This document shows, piece after piece, positions 42,982 through 51,482 of a DNA stretch of 64,000 nucleotides (position 1 is the first letter of the stretch; every line of letters begins with the position of its first letter). The notes beneath the pieces were generated by a model. That model saw only the letters and a program-made list of their open reading frames with translations. It searched no databases and had not been told where the DNA came from. The translations under genes and the position numbers were made by a program. Location: contig JAZOOD010000029.1 of the NCBI GenBank assembly GCA_045654805.1, forward strand, positions 1 to 64,000. Direction: 5' to 3'. This DNA comes from CAZNKU01 sp045654805. GTDB taxonomy: Bacteria > Bacillota > Clostridia > Monoglobales > Firm-18.

Positions 42982-43182
42982 ATGCAAAAAGGTAAGGTAA
43001 AATGGTTTAACGCTGAGAAAGGATATGGATTCATTGAAAGTGAAGACGGTACAGACGTATTCGTTCACTTTACAGCAATCAACATGGATGGCTACAAATC
43101 ACTTGAAGAAGGTGCTGAAGTATCATTCGAAGTAGTTGAAGGCGCTAAAGGTCCACAGGCCAGCAACGTAACCAAAAACTAA
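42982..43182 (+). CDS. Cold-shock protein (CspA/CspB family)
   Basis: Single-stranded nucleic acid-binding OB-fold protein of 66 residues. RNP1 (KGYGFIES) and RNP2 (DVFVHF) are intact. The ATG at 42982 has AGGAGG 7 bases upstream, so nine upstream codons are dropped. It is a single-gene unit with a strong promoter and terminator, as expected for an abundant RNA chaperone. Confidence 0.95.
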   Translation: MQKGKVKWFNAEKGYGFIESEDGTDVFVHFTAINMDGYKSLEEGAEVSFEVVEGAKGPQASNVTKN

Positions 43183-43243
43183 TTCAATTAATTTGTGAGC
43201 TTTAATATATATTTATTATAGGGTACATTTTAAGAGAAAAATT

Positions 43244-43273
43244 ACACTCCGTATGTCTACGGAGTGTTTTTTT
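43244..43273. terminator. Bidirectional terminator between csp and the EamA gene
   Basis: A perfect 10-bp stem (ACACTCCGTA with TACGGAGTGT), tetraloop TGTC and seven T on the plus strand. On the minus strand it is followed by AATTTTT, so it can also end the convergent transporter gene. Confidence 0.9.
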
Positions 43274-43275
43274 GA

Positions 43276-44157
43276 TTATTTTTTTGATATTCCAAAATCA
43301 TTTACTAACATTATGGCAAAAAATATCAGCAAAATTCCGGTTATAGAAGCACTTTGCCCATATACCAAATATCCCAATACCGCTGCAGCCAAAGGTTCAG
43401 AACAAGCCATAATCGCCGCCTTTCCCGGAGCAGTATGTTTAAGACCTATAGTATACAACATAAAGGTTATATAAGCCGTAACCAGCCCTATCAATATCAT
43501 AATTGAAATCATATACGTTTTATTCGGATAAGCCTGCATTACCGGTATTATACTTTGAGGTTTGGCAACAACCCATGCTCCCGAAGCAGCAAACAGGAAT
43601 GAATACATTGTTACGGTATATGAATGGTATTTTTTTAGCGCAATGGTACCGAAAATACTGTAAAGTCCATATGCGATGCCTGACCCCAAACCGATTATAA
43701 AATACCATATTCCTATACTTCCGCTTTCGTCTCCCGTATAGGAAACCAGTATACACCCCAAAAAAGCACATACCAGGGCTACAACCTTTTGCCAGGTCAT
43801 CTTTTCCTTAAAGAATACTGCCGATATCAATATAACCCATATAGGTGAAGTATAAAGCAATATTGCAGCAACGGAAAGGGATGTTTTTGATATGGTATAA
43901 AGGTAAAGTAAACTCATACCCAAAACGCTCACAATACCAATCACCGCAAACAACCATAAGTCCTTAATATGTATTTTGAACTTACTACTGTCCGCAAAAA
44001 ATACTGTAATCACAAAAGCGATTGCCGCTCCCGTAAGACGTATTGCCGATGACTGAGCAGTATTAAACCCAATACTTTCCATTTCATTTACGAAAATACC
44101 CATCGTTCCCCATATAATTCCTGCAAGGATTATCAGAAATGATGCAATTCTTTTCAT
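43276..44157 (-). CDS. EamA/DMT-family membrane transporter
   Basis: Drug/metabolite transporter of 293 residues with ten predicted helices in two EamA repeats (AGIIWGTMGIFVNEM at the N-terminus, GSGIAYGLYSIFGTIALKKY at the second repeat). Relatives export amino acids or other metabolites; the substrate is unknown. The ATG at 44157 has GGGGG 9 bases upstream; ten upstream codons are dropped. It is monocistronic with its own promoter. Confidence 0.87.
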   Translation of the reverse strand: MKRIASFLIILAGIIWGTMGIFVNEMESIGFNTAQSSAIRLTGAAIAFVITVFFADSSKFKIHIKDLWLFAVIGIVSVLGMSLLYLYTISKTSLSVAAILLYTSPIWVILISAVFFKEKMTWQKVVALVCAFLGCILVSYTGDESGSIGIWYFIIGLGSGIAYGLYSIFGTIALKKYHSYTVTMYSFLFAASGAWVVAKPQSIIPVMQAYPNKTYMISIMILIGLVTAYITFMLYTIGLKHTAPGKAAIMACSEPLAAAVLGYLVYGQSASITGILLIFFAIMLVNDFGISKK

Positions 44158-44190
44158 ATGTAAATTCCCCCTGATTTTTCTAACCACTAA

Positions 44191-44219
44191 ATTCTATCAC
44201 AATGGATATGAAAAATCAA
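44191..44219 (-). promoter_or_regulatory. promoter of the EamA transporter gene
   Basis: TTGATT (44219-44214), a 17-base spacer and TAGAAT (44196-44191) with an extended TGA on the minus strand. It overlaps the end of asnB. Confidence 0.5.
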
Positions 44220-44222
44220 GTA

Positions 44223-46046
44223 TTAAACCAGCTTTACCCCATACTTTTCAAACCAATAATCAAACTGAACAAGCCAAGCAACAAGCTGTGGTTTATTCAT
44301 TAACTGCCCAAACCACGTTACGCTATCGGAAAGCATAAGCTCATTATATGCTTTAATATTTAAAATATCGTGTAAAATTCCCTGTTTCATACGATTTCCC
44401 AACATTTCTGTTACATATTCAAGATATTTTGGGTTGTGCGTAATCGGGTACGGACTTTTTTTACGATGCAATATTTTATCGGGCAAATAGTCTGTCATCG
44501 CATTACGGAGTAATGCCTTTTCCGTCTGGTTTTCAAATTTTATACTCCATGGCACGTTATATATATATTCTATAATTCGGTGGTCTGCAAAAGGCACACG
44601 TACCTCAAGCCCATAGGCCATACTCATACGGTCCTTTCTTTCCAACAATGATGTCATAAAATATGAGGTAGAAAGTACTGTTGCAATACGCGATGTCTTC
44701 ATATCCTCTGTGTCTGTATCAAGCATCGGAACTTCCGAAACTGTATCCCTGTAAACTTGAGCAATGTATTCATATCCCCTCTTTGGCTGTGCTATTTTAT
44801 CATCAAACAACCCTGCTCTTACCATAGGATGATGTATCCAAGGGAAAAAATCCTTTTCAAGCATTTCCTTACGGTAAAACCATGGATAACCACCAAAAAT
44901 TTCATCTGAACATTCTCCGGATAAAGCTACAGTATGTGTTTTCTTTATTTCCCCACAAAAATACAAAAGGGAAGAATCCACATCTGCTTGCCCCGGAATA
45001 TCCCTATATTCTACTGCAGGAAACAAGTTTGCAGCAACAGATATTGTAGGGGCAGTAAGTACCTTATGATTTGTTCCCAGATAATCTGCAAGATACACAG
45101 CAAATTCATCATCCCCCTGAGGTTGGAACAAAGATTTCTTAAAATTCTTCTTATTATCCTCATATTCAAATGAGTATGAAGAAATTACGTTCCCCTCTTC
45201 CTTGTATTTCTTTGCCGCAACAGAAGTTATAATTGACGAATCCAATCCACCGGACAATAATGTGCAAAGAGGAACATCACTTACAAGCTGTTTCTGAATT
45301 GCATCCTCCATAAGCCATTTTGTATGGGCAACAGCCTCTTCTGCTGTTTCATTGAACTCTTTTGCCTCCAAACTCCAATACTTCCATATTTTCAAACCCT
45401 TTTTATCAAACCAACCACATTCCGCAGGCCTTAGTTCTGATATATTCTTAAAAACTCCACTGCCATTAATTGTCCCAGGGGACATAAACAATAATTGCCA
45501 CAATCCAACTTCATCTAATTCCGGAGGAATTTGAGGATGTTTAAGCAATGCTTTAATTTCTGATGCAAATACAAAAGTACTGTCTAAAATTGTATAAAAA
45601 AACGGCTTTACTCCTAATCTGTCACGAACAAAAAATATTCTGTCACGAGTATGGTCATACACAGTAAAGGCAAAAATTCCATTTAGTTTTTGCACACACT
45701 CCTCACCAAAAATCACAAAAGAATACAATACAACCTCTGTATCACAAGTGGTTTCAAACTTTATACCGTGTTTCACAAGCTCTATTCTCAATTCCGGTGT
45801 ATTATAAATCTCTCCATTATACACAATAGTATATTTGTTGCCTTCAAAAATCACAGTCATAGGTTGATGTCCATTTTCCACATCCATTACCGCAAGTCTG
45901 TTGTGGTGTAGCGCTACACCTTCTGCGAAAAAGGTATCCGTCTCATCAGGTCCCCGATGCTTCATTACCTTGCCCATCTTCTGTAAAATGTTAATATCAG
46001 CTTTATTTTTATCCCTAAAATCAACAATTCCGCATATTGAACACAT
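44223..46046 (-). CDS. asnB: Asparagine synthase (glutamine-hydrolysing)
   Basis: Makes asparagine from aspartate, glutamine and ATP. The 607-residue chain has a class II glutamine amidotransferase domain with nucleophile Cys2 (MCSICGIVDF) and a synthetase domain with the ATP pyrophosphatase loop LLSGGLDSSI, plus SGECSDEIFGGY and RVPFADHRIIEYI. GAGGAGGG precedes the ATG. It is monocistronic. I see no T-box element in the 54-base upstream gap. Confidence 0.95.
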   Translation of the reverse strand: MCSICGIVDFRDKNKADINILQKMGKVMKHRGPDETDTFFAEGVALHHNRLAVMDVENGHQPMTVIFEGNKYTIVYNGEIYNTPELRIELVKHGIKFETTCDTEVVLYSFVIFGEECVQKLNGIFAFTVYDHTRDRIFFVRDRLGVKPFFYTILDSTFVFASEIKALLKHPQIPPELDEVGLWQLLFMSPGTINGSGVFKNISELRPAECGWFDKKGLKIWKYWSLEAKEFNETAEEAVAHTKWLMEDAIQKQLVSDVPLCTLLSGGLDSSIITSVAAKKYKEEGNVISSYSFEYEDNKKNFKKSLFQPQGDDEFAVYLADYLGTNHKVLTAPTISVAANLFPAVEYRDIPGQADVDSSLLYFCGEIKKTHTVALSGECSDEIFGGYPWFYRKEMLEKDFFPWIHHPMVRAGLFDDKIAQPKRGYEYIAQVYRDTVSEVPMLDTDTEDMKTSRIATVLSTSYFMTSLLERKDRMSMAYGLEVRVPFADHRIIEYIYNVPWSIKFENQTEKALLRNAMTDYLPDKILHRKKSPYPITHNPKYLEYVTEMLGNRMKQGILHDILNIKAYNELMLSDSVTWFGQLMNKPQLVAWLVQFDYWFEKYGVKLV

Positions 46047-46100
46047 AATAACCCTCCTCTATATGGTTATTATATGCAACATACGGAATATTTTTACTCA

Positions 46101-46934
46101 TTATTTAATTGCTGTAACTACTCTTTCTATACCTGCCAAGTCCTTGATTATTTCAGTCTGAGAAAAACCATTTTCCACAAGAATTCTCTCGACGGTTCTT
46201 GCTTGATTATGCCCCACCTCAAATGCAATCAATCCACCATTTTTCAAAATTTCAAATCCTTTTTGAGCAATACCACGATAAAACGCTAATCCATCATCCC
46301 CGCCATTTAGGGCAATATATGGTTCAAAGTTCCTTACATCTTCCATAAGTGTAGGTATTACTCCCTTCTCAATATACGGAGGATTTGATACAATGCAATC
46401 AACTGAAAAATCCGGAAAATCACTCAATATATCCATATTTAGAAAGATGATTTTATCTTGTACGTTGTTAATCATTGCATTTTCTATGGCAACTTCTGTG
46501 GCATCCTTAGATACATCCACAGTATATGCCTTTGCATTTGGACAGTTAGCGACAACACTTATGGGAATACATCCGCTGCCTGTACCTATATCAAGGATAG
46601 TATACGAATTATCCCTAACATAATCAATTACACTTTCAACAAGCACTTCTGTATCTGGACGAGGGATTAACACATTATGATTAACTTTGAAATCCAATCC
46701 GTAAAATTCTGCCCTTCCCAAAATATACTGCATAGGCTCGTGACTTTCACGACGTTTAACTAACTGTTCGAAATCCTCACTTATTTCTACATCCTCTGCA
46801 GAATTTACAACAATGTACAATTTGTCCCTATTCAAAAATTTGCAAAGTAAAAGTCTGGCATCAAGATTAGCTGTATCAATACCTGCCTCTCTTAATCTAT
46901 CGGCAGTATTTTTTAAAATTTCACTTATCTTCAT
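46101..46934 (-). CDS. prmC: Release factor glutamine methyltransferase
   Basis: Methylates the GGQ glutamine of peptide-chain release factors. The 277 residues show the N-terminal helical domain, the substrate-binding LGRAEFYGLDF and RPDTEVLVE, the SAM motif LDIGTGSGCIPISV and the diagnostic NPPYI. The ATG at 46934 begins two bases after the stop of the DUF1385 gene with no good ribosome-binding site, so translation is probably coupled. prfA, its usual partner, is absent. Confidence 0.93.
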   Translation of the reverse strand: MKISEILKNTADRLREAGIDTANLDARLLLCKFLNRDKLYIVVNSAEDVEISEDFEQLVKRRESHEPMQYILGRAEFYGLDFKVNHNVLIPRPDTEVLVESVIDYVRDNSYTILDIGTGSGCIPISVVANCPNAKAYTVDVSKDATEVAIENAMINNVQDKIIFLNMDILSDFPDFSVDCIVSNPPYIEKGVIPTLMEDVRNFEPYIALNGGDDGLAFYRGIAQKGFEILKNGGLIAFEVGHNQARTVERILVENGFSQTEIIKDLAGIERVVTAIK

Positions 46935-46935
46935 T

Positions 46936-47889
46936 TTACCACTTGTCATCCTCTTTGTTATCTGTAAGGACAGCATTAAGTGATGCTATAGCAACCTCAA
47001 GCTGCAATTCATCAGGCTCCCTTGTAGTAATATACTGCAACCACATACCTGGCTGGGAAATCAGCTTTGTAAACCAGTTTTCGTGTCTGCCGGCAAGCTT
47101 AATAATTTCATAAGATATACCCGCTATAACAGGCAAAAGTAAAATTTTATACAATGCTCTTTGCCACCACGCCAATCCTGTGGGAATAACCATAAAAACT
47201 ATAACACTTACTATCATAACGAAAATTAAAAAACTAGTTCCGCATCTTGGGTGCAATCTTGAACTTTCCTGTACATTTTCAACAGTAAGCTCCGCACCTC
47301 TTTCATATGTGTGGATAGTCTTATGCTCTGCACCATGGTACATAAACACTCGTTTTATATCCTTCATCTGAGATACCAACAAGATATATGTTAAAAATAT
47401 ACCCATACGCACTGCACCTTCGATTAAAGTACGTGCCGTACCGTCAACTTGTATAGCCGTGAGCTTTGCAATTAGTTCTGCAATAAAATTCGGCAACATA
47501 AAGAAAAGTCCGATTGAAAGGATAAGCGATAATATAACGGAGAAATAAATTACCACATCTTTAATCTTGTCTCCCAATTTTTCTTCCAGCCACTTATCGA
47601 ATTTACTTTCCGTATCTTCCTCCCCCTCTATATCATAGAATTCTGCAGAAAACATAAGTGCCTTTACGCCGGTTATCATACTTTCAAAAAAGGATATACA
47701 TCCTCTGATTATAGGCAATTTCAAAATCTTGTTTTTTTGCAAAACCGACGAAATCGGTCTTTTTTCAATTATAATTTCTTTATCCGGCTTACGAACAGCA
47801 ATTGCAATTTCCTTTGGTCCTCGCATCATAACGCCTTCCATAACTGCCTGCCCGCCAATACTGGTTTTGTGTATTTTTTTATCTTTCAT
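46936..47889 (-). CDS. DUF1385 membrane protein
   Basis: Protein of 317 residues with the family signature IGGQAVMEGVMMRGP at the N-terminus and four or five membrane helices. The C-terminal half holds YHGAEHKTIHTYE and SRLHPRCGTSFL, whose His, Glu and Cys residues suggest metal binding. Function is unknown; in many Clostridia it stands between rpmE and prmC/prfA, and the prmC link holds here. The ATG at 47889 with GGAG 6 bases upstream is preferred over a long extension into radC's end. Confidence 0.88.
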   Translation of the reverse strand: MKDKKIHKTSIGGQAVMEGVMMRGPKEIAIAVRKPDKEIIIEKRPISSVLQKNKILKLPIIRGCISFFESMITGVKALMFSAEFYDIEGEEDTESKFDKWLEEKLGDKIKDVVIYFSVILSLILSIGLFFMLPNFIAELIAKLTAIQVDGTARTLIEGAVRMGIFLTYILLVSQMKDIKRVFMYHGAEHKTIHTYERGAELTVENVQESSRLHPRCGTSFLIFVMIVSVIVFMVIPTGLAWWQRALYKILLLPVIAGISYEIIKLAGRHENWFTKLISQPGMWLQYITTREPDELQLEVAIASLNAVLTDNKEDDKW

Positions 47890-47921
47890 ATTAATCTCCA
47901 TAGCCTTTCTGCCTGTAAAAT

Positions 47922-47960
47922 ATAGAATGCGTTGTATACAGGCATACAAAACGCACCTAT
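47922..47960 (-). terminator. Hairpin between radC and the DUF1385 gene
   Basis: An imperfect inverted repeat (ATAGAATGCGTTGTAT with ATACAAAACGCACCTAT) begins inside the radC stop codon. It is followed on the minus strand by ATTTTA. It could end radC transcripts partly or protect the downstream message. Confidence 0.4.
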
Positions 47961-48619
47961 TCCCTCGCAACACAGGAAACATATTCATCATCTACGACTA
48001 TTATATGATCTATAAGTTCTATGCCAATTGTGTTTACAAGCCTTTTTATATTGTTAGTTGTATTAAAATCCTGCTGTGAGGGCAAATGTACACCTGATGG
48101 ATGATTGTGGCAAATCATTATTCCCGTAGTTGATGTATATGCGACTGCTTCCAATACCTTCCTAGGGTCCATGATTACCGCCCCAGGACTGCCTTCCGCA
48201 ATTTTCACTTCCTTTATAAGATGCCTCATGTTATCAAAACAAAGTACATATGCAACCTCATTCTTGTTACCCTTTAATAATGCTACACACCTTTGGTACA
48301 TACTATCTTTTGTTTTAAATTGTTGTTTTTTACGTATTGAGGTGTGTATAGAATACCCCTTGGAAATATAAGGTATAAGCTTTATATATTCTGCAGCAGC
48401 GGGTCCTACACTCTCAACTGATATAAGCTCCTCCTCTGTTGCATTACACACCGCGTCAAGATTTCCGAACTTATCAAGTAGTGCGTGGGCAATAGGATTA
48501 GTATCACACCGCTTATATACTGCAAACAGACAAAGCTCTAAAAATTCGTGTTCCAGCAATGTTTCTATGCCGTTTTCAAATACTTTTTTCATAACACGCC
48601 GTCTATGCCCTGCTGCCAT
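47957..48619 (-). CDS. radC: RadC-like JAB-domain protein
   Basis: Protein of 220 residues: N-terminal helix-hairpin-helix region (about 1-75, with LISVESVGPAAAEYIKLI) and a C-terminal JAB1/MPN-like metalloprotease fold with HNHPSG near residue 173 and an acidic partner downstream. Despite the name, a DNA repair role has been disputed and the biochemical function is unknown. The ATG is 12 bases from AAAGGAG, longer than usual, but the N-terminus MAAGHRRRV fits the family. Confidence 0.9.
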   Translation of the reverse strand: MAAGHRRRVMKKVFENGIETLLEHEFLELCLFAVYKRCDTNPIAHALLDKFGNLDAVCNATEEELISVESVGPAAAEYIKLIPYISKGYSIHTSIRKKQQFKTKDSMYQRCVALLKGNKNEVAYVLCFDNMRHLIKEVKIAEGSPGAVIMDPRKVLEAVAYTSTTGIMICHNHPSGVHLPSQQDFNTTNNIKRLVNTIGIELIDHIIVVDDEYVSCVARE

Positions 48620-48656
48620 AATGCCATACTGCTCCTTTTAAAATATAATTTATTTT

Positions 48657-48686
48657 ATTGTATAATATTTCTACGTATTTTGTCAA
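48657..48686 (-). promoter_or_regulatory. radC promoter
   Basis: TTGACA (48686-48681), an 18-base spacer and TACAAT (48662-48657) on the minus strand, divergent from the tRNA-Gln promoter. Confidence 0.68.
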
Positions 48687-48749
48687 GAATACTATATATA
48701 GATTAATAATAAATTTACAAAAACATTCTGTAAAATTATAACTTTTCTA

Positions 48750-48778
48750 TTGACAAATAAAGGTCATAGTGGTATAAT
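48750..48778 (+). promoter_or_regulatory. tRNA-Gln promoter
   Basis: Perfect TTGACA (48750-48755), 17-base spacer, TATAAT (48773-48778), only 12 bases before the mature tRNA 5' end. Confidence 0.85.
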
Positions 48779-48790
48779 ATCACTTGTTGA

Positions 48791-48864
48791 TGCCGGATTG
48801 TGTAAAGGTAGCACGACAGACTCTGACTCTGTTTGTCTGGGTTCGAATCCTAGTCCGGCAACCA
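48791..48864 (+). tRNA. tRNA-Gln (anticodon CTG)
   Basis: Cloverleaf: acceptor TGCCGGA/TCCGGCA, D arm GTG/CAC, anticodon stem ACAGA/TCTGT with loop CTCTGAC, T arm CTGGG/CCTAG with TTCGAAT. The anticodon CTG reads CAG. CCA is encoded (48862-48864). It stands alone with its own promoter and terminator. Confidence 0.95.
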
Positions 48865-48868
48865 AATT

Positions 48869-48910
48869 AAAACCTCTTTTGTATACAAAAACAAAAGAGG
48901 TTTTGTTTTT
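48869..48910 (+). terminator. tRNA-Gln terminator
   Basis: A 13-bp stem (AAAACCTCTTTTG with CAAAAGAGGTTTT), a 10-base loop and GTTTTTG. Confidence 0.85.
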
Positions 48911-48973
48911 GTTGAAAAATTTACAACAACACAATAAAATAAATAGATAAATAGGAATTTTATGGAGGCTGTT

Positions 48974-49450
48974 ATGGAAAAGGATTGGTTATTCTCAACT
49001 GATGAATATATATGTGATTTGAGAACAGTTGCAGTTTTAGTAAAAGATAATAAAATTCTTGTTCAAAGAGATATAAATGGTAAAGAATATGCTTTGCCAG
49101 GTGGTCACATAAAAATAGGTGAAACCTTGGAAGATGGTTTGATTCGTGAAACAATGGAAGAAATGGGTGTGGATATTAAATGTAATCGGCTATTGTGGAG
49201 TGAAGAATGTTTTTGGGAGTGGAATGGAAAACAGGCACATAATATTGCGTTTTATTATTTGGTTGAATTATGTGATAATCAAGAAATTCCTGATAATGGA
49301 GAATTTGTTTCTCAAAAAGATAATTGCAATGTTTTTATTGGGTGGATGCCTATTGAAGAACTTCAAAATATAATTATCTATCCCGAATTTTTAAAGAAAG
49401 AAATATATAATTTAAACGAACCTATGAAACACTTTGTTTCAAAAGGCTAA
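48974..49450 (+). CDS. Nudix hydrolase
   Basis: Hydrolase of 158 residues acting on nucleoside diphosphate-linked compounds. The Nudix box is complete: GGHIKIGETLEDG followed by LIRETMEEMGV. The substrate is unknown. The ATG at 48974 has GGAGG 5 bases upstream; another ATG at 48962 overlaps the ribosome-binding site. The gene is more AT-rich and has different codon choices (many GAA, AAT, TTT) from the ribosomal genes next to it, which together with its place beside a tRNA gene suggests later acquisition. An imperfect hairpin at 49481-49525 follows. Confidence 0.9.
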   Translation: MEKDWLFSTDEYICDLRTVAVLVKDNKILVQRDINGKEYALPGGHIKIGETLEDGLIRETMEEMGVDIKCNRLLWSEECFWEWNGKQAHNIAFYYLVELCDNQEIPDNGEFVSQKDNCNVFIGWMPIEELQNIIIYPEFLKKEIYNLNEPMKHFVSKG

Positions 49451-49606
49451 TTTCAACAAATTCCAATTTGTCTAACAGGCAGATAGAAAAGCTATTCTTT
49501 TAGTCAATTTTAGCTTTATTCTGCCAGTCAATATATTCTTTCGTATATAAAATACTGTTTTCAGAATGATAATTGTATTTTGTTTTTACAACTCTATAAA
49601 TAGTAA

Positions 49607-49638
49607 AAAGCGATAAGGCTAATTAACCTTATCGCTTT
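49607..49638 (-). terminator. Terminator of rpsB-tsf
   Basis: A perfect 12-bp stem (AAAGCGATAAGG with CCTTATCGCTTT), an 8-base loop and TTTTTA on the minus strand, 15 bases after the tsf stop. Confidence 0.9.
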
Positions 49639-49652
49639 AATTATTTGTTTTA

Positions 49653-50549
49653 TTATTTAATCATATTTGCAACTTCTGATGCAAAATCGTCTTCCTTCTT
49701 TTCAAGACCTTCACCTTTTTCAAAACGAGCGAAGTCAACCAATTTAACACCCTTTGATGCAAGATATTTTTCTACTGTGAAGTTAGAATCTTTAACGAAT
49801 TCCTGCTGATTCAAGCAATTCTGTTCATAAAACTTATTAACCTTACCGATAAGCATTTTTTCCAAAATGTTTTCAGGCTTGTTAGCGTTTTTAGGATCTT
49901 CCTTCATCTGAGCAAGAATGAAGTGCTTTTCTTTTTCAAGATCTTCTGCAGGAACAGTAGTCTTGTCAAGATAAGCAGGATTCATAGCAGCGATCTGCAT
50001 AGCAGCATCACGAGCAGCTTCTTTAGCTTCGTCATTAAGGTCAGCACATTCAACCTTAACCATAACACCGATTCTACCACCCATATGGATGTAGTCGATA
50101 ACATTACCTTCGAAACGAGCAAATCTTCTAAGATTCATATTCTCGCCGATTTTAGCGATTTTTTCTGTAATCATATCTTTGATAGTTACAGAACTATCAC
50201 CTACAAAGTTAGATGCAAGCAAAGCATCAACATCAGCAGGGTTTGTATCAATAACCTGTTTAGCAATATTCTTAACAAGTTCCTGGAATTCAGCATTCTT
50301 AGCAACGAAGTCAGTTTCAGAGTTAACTTCAACCATAGCAGCAACATTACCTTCAACAAGGATATCTACCATACCTTCTGCTGCGATTCTACCAGCTTTC
50401 TTTTCAGCAGTAGCAAGACCTTTTTCTCTCAAAAAGTCCATAGCCTTTTCAAAATCGCCGTTTGTTTCTGTAAGAGCCTTTTTGCAGTCCATCATACCAC
50501 AACCGGTCTTTTCACGCAAATTTTTAACGTCTGCAGCTGTAAAACTCAT
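49653..50549 (-). CDS. tsf: Translation elongation factor Ts
   Basis: Guanine-nucleotide exchange factor for EF-Tu, 298 residues. The N-terminal domain carries VKNLREKTGCGMMDCKKAL, and the core shows VEVNSETDFVAKN. It follows rpsB by 40 bases, the nearly universal order. AAGGAG precedes the ATG. Confidence 0.97.
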   Translation of the reverse strand: MSFTAADVKNLREKTGCGMMDCKKALTETNGDFEKAMDFLREKGLATAEKKAGRIAAEGMVDILVEGNVAAMVEVNSETDFVAKNAEFQELVKNIAKQVIDTNPADVDALLASNFVGDSSVTIKDMITEKIAKIGENMNLRRFARFEGNVIDYIHMGGRIGVMVKVECADLNDEAKEAARDAAMQIAAMNPAYLDKTTVPAEDLEKEKHFILAQMKEDPKNANKPENILEKMLIGKVNKFYEQNCLNQQEFVKDSNFTVEKYLASKGVKLVDFARFEKGEGLEKKEDDFASEVANMIK

Positions 50550-50589
50550 ATTTAAAGTCTCCTTATCTTAAAATTTAGTAAATGACAAA

Positions 50590-51333
50590 TTATTCAGCAT
50601 CTGTAGCTTCTACTTCGTCTTCTTTGTCATCTTCAACAGCAGCCATTGATTCGCCCTGCTTAGCTTCCAATACAGCGTTAGCAATGCATTCAACGATCAA
50701 CTTAACTGCTCTGATAGCGTCATCGTTACCAGGGATAACGTAATCAACTTCTTCAGGGTCACAGTTTGTATCAACAATTGCTACAACAGGAATGTTAAGT
50801 CTCTTAGCTTCTGCAATAGCTATCTTTTCCTTACGTGGGTCAACAACGAACATCGCTCCAGGCATATTCTTCATTTCTTTAATGCCACCGAAGTTCTTTT
50901 CAAGCTTTTCCATTTCCTTTCTAAGCTTCATAACTTCTTTCTTAGGCAAAAGTTCGAATGTACCGTCTTCTTCCATTTTCTGCAACTGGTAAAGACGATC
51001 AATACTCTTTCTGATAGTTTTAAAGTTTGTAAGCATACCGCCCAACCAACGGTTATTTACATAATACATACCAACTCTTTTAGCTTCGTCTGTAATAGCT
51101 TCCTGAGCCTGTTTCTTTGTACCTACGAACAAGATGTTTTTACCATCCAAAGCCACATCTCTGATGAAAGCATAAGCTTCCTCAATCTTCTTTGCGGTTT
51201 TCTGCAAATCGATGATGTAGATACCGTTTCTTTCTGTGAAAATGTACTCCGCCATTTTCGGATTCCATCTGCGAGTCTGGTGACCAAAATGCACACCAGC
51301 TTCAAGCAGTTGTTTCATTGAAATTACTGCCAT
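50590..51333 (-). CDS. rpsB: 30S ribosomal protein S2
   Basis: Ribosomal protein of 247 residues with LLEAGVHFGHQTRRWNPKM, NNRWLGGMLTNFKTI and PVVAIVDTNCDPEEVDYVIP, and an acidic C-terminal tail. The ATG at 51333 has AAGGAGG 8 bases upstream; a 24-codon extension through the leader is dropped. The leader of about 115 bases begins with a small AGCTGT/ACAGCT hairpin and might bind S2, but I cannot show this. Confidence 0.97.
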   Translation of the reverse strand: MAVISMKQLLEAGVHFGHQTRRWNPKMAEYIFTERNGIYIIDLQKTAKKIEEAYAFIRDVALDGKNILFVGTKKQAQEAITDEAKRVGMYYVNNRWLGGMLTNFKTIRKSIDRLYQLQKMEEDGTFELLPKKEVMKLRKEMEKLEKNFGGIKEMKNMPGAMFVVDPRKEKIAIAEAKRLNIPVVAIVDTNCDPEEVDYVIPGNDDAIRAVKLIVECIANAVLEAKQGESMAAVEDDKEDEVEATDAE

Positions 51334-51453
51334 TTTTATTTTCCTCCTTGTTTTTATACCTCCGCACAACTTCATTTTCATGCACAACCCATAGGGCAAC
51401 CGCACACAAATCTGTCGTACGTGTGTATTTTTAGCTGTTTTTACAGCTTGAAT

Positions 51454-51482
51454 ATTATATCACATATTCTCTATAATTGCAA
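51454..51482 (-). promoter_or_regulatory. rpsB-tsf promoter
   Basis: TTGCAA (51482-51477), a 17-base spacer and TATAAT (51459-51454) on the minus strand. The -35 element is inside the last codons of trmFO. Confidence 0.72.

Noticed and set aside
46047..46100. T-box or riboswitch upstream of asnB
   Set aside because: The gap is 54 bases, too short, and no T-box motif or specifier hairpin is visible.
48750..48950. A 66-codon plus-strand open frame across the tRNA-Gln gene
   Set aside because: It covers the promoter, a complete tRNA cloverleaf and its terminator.
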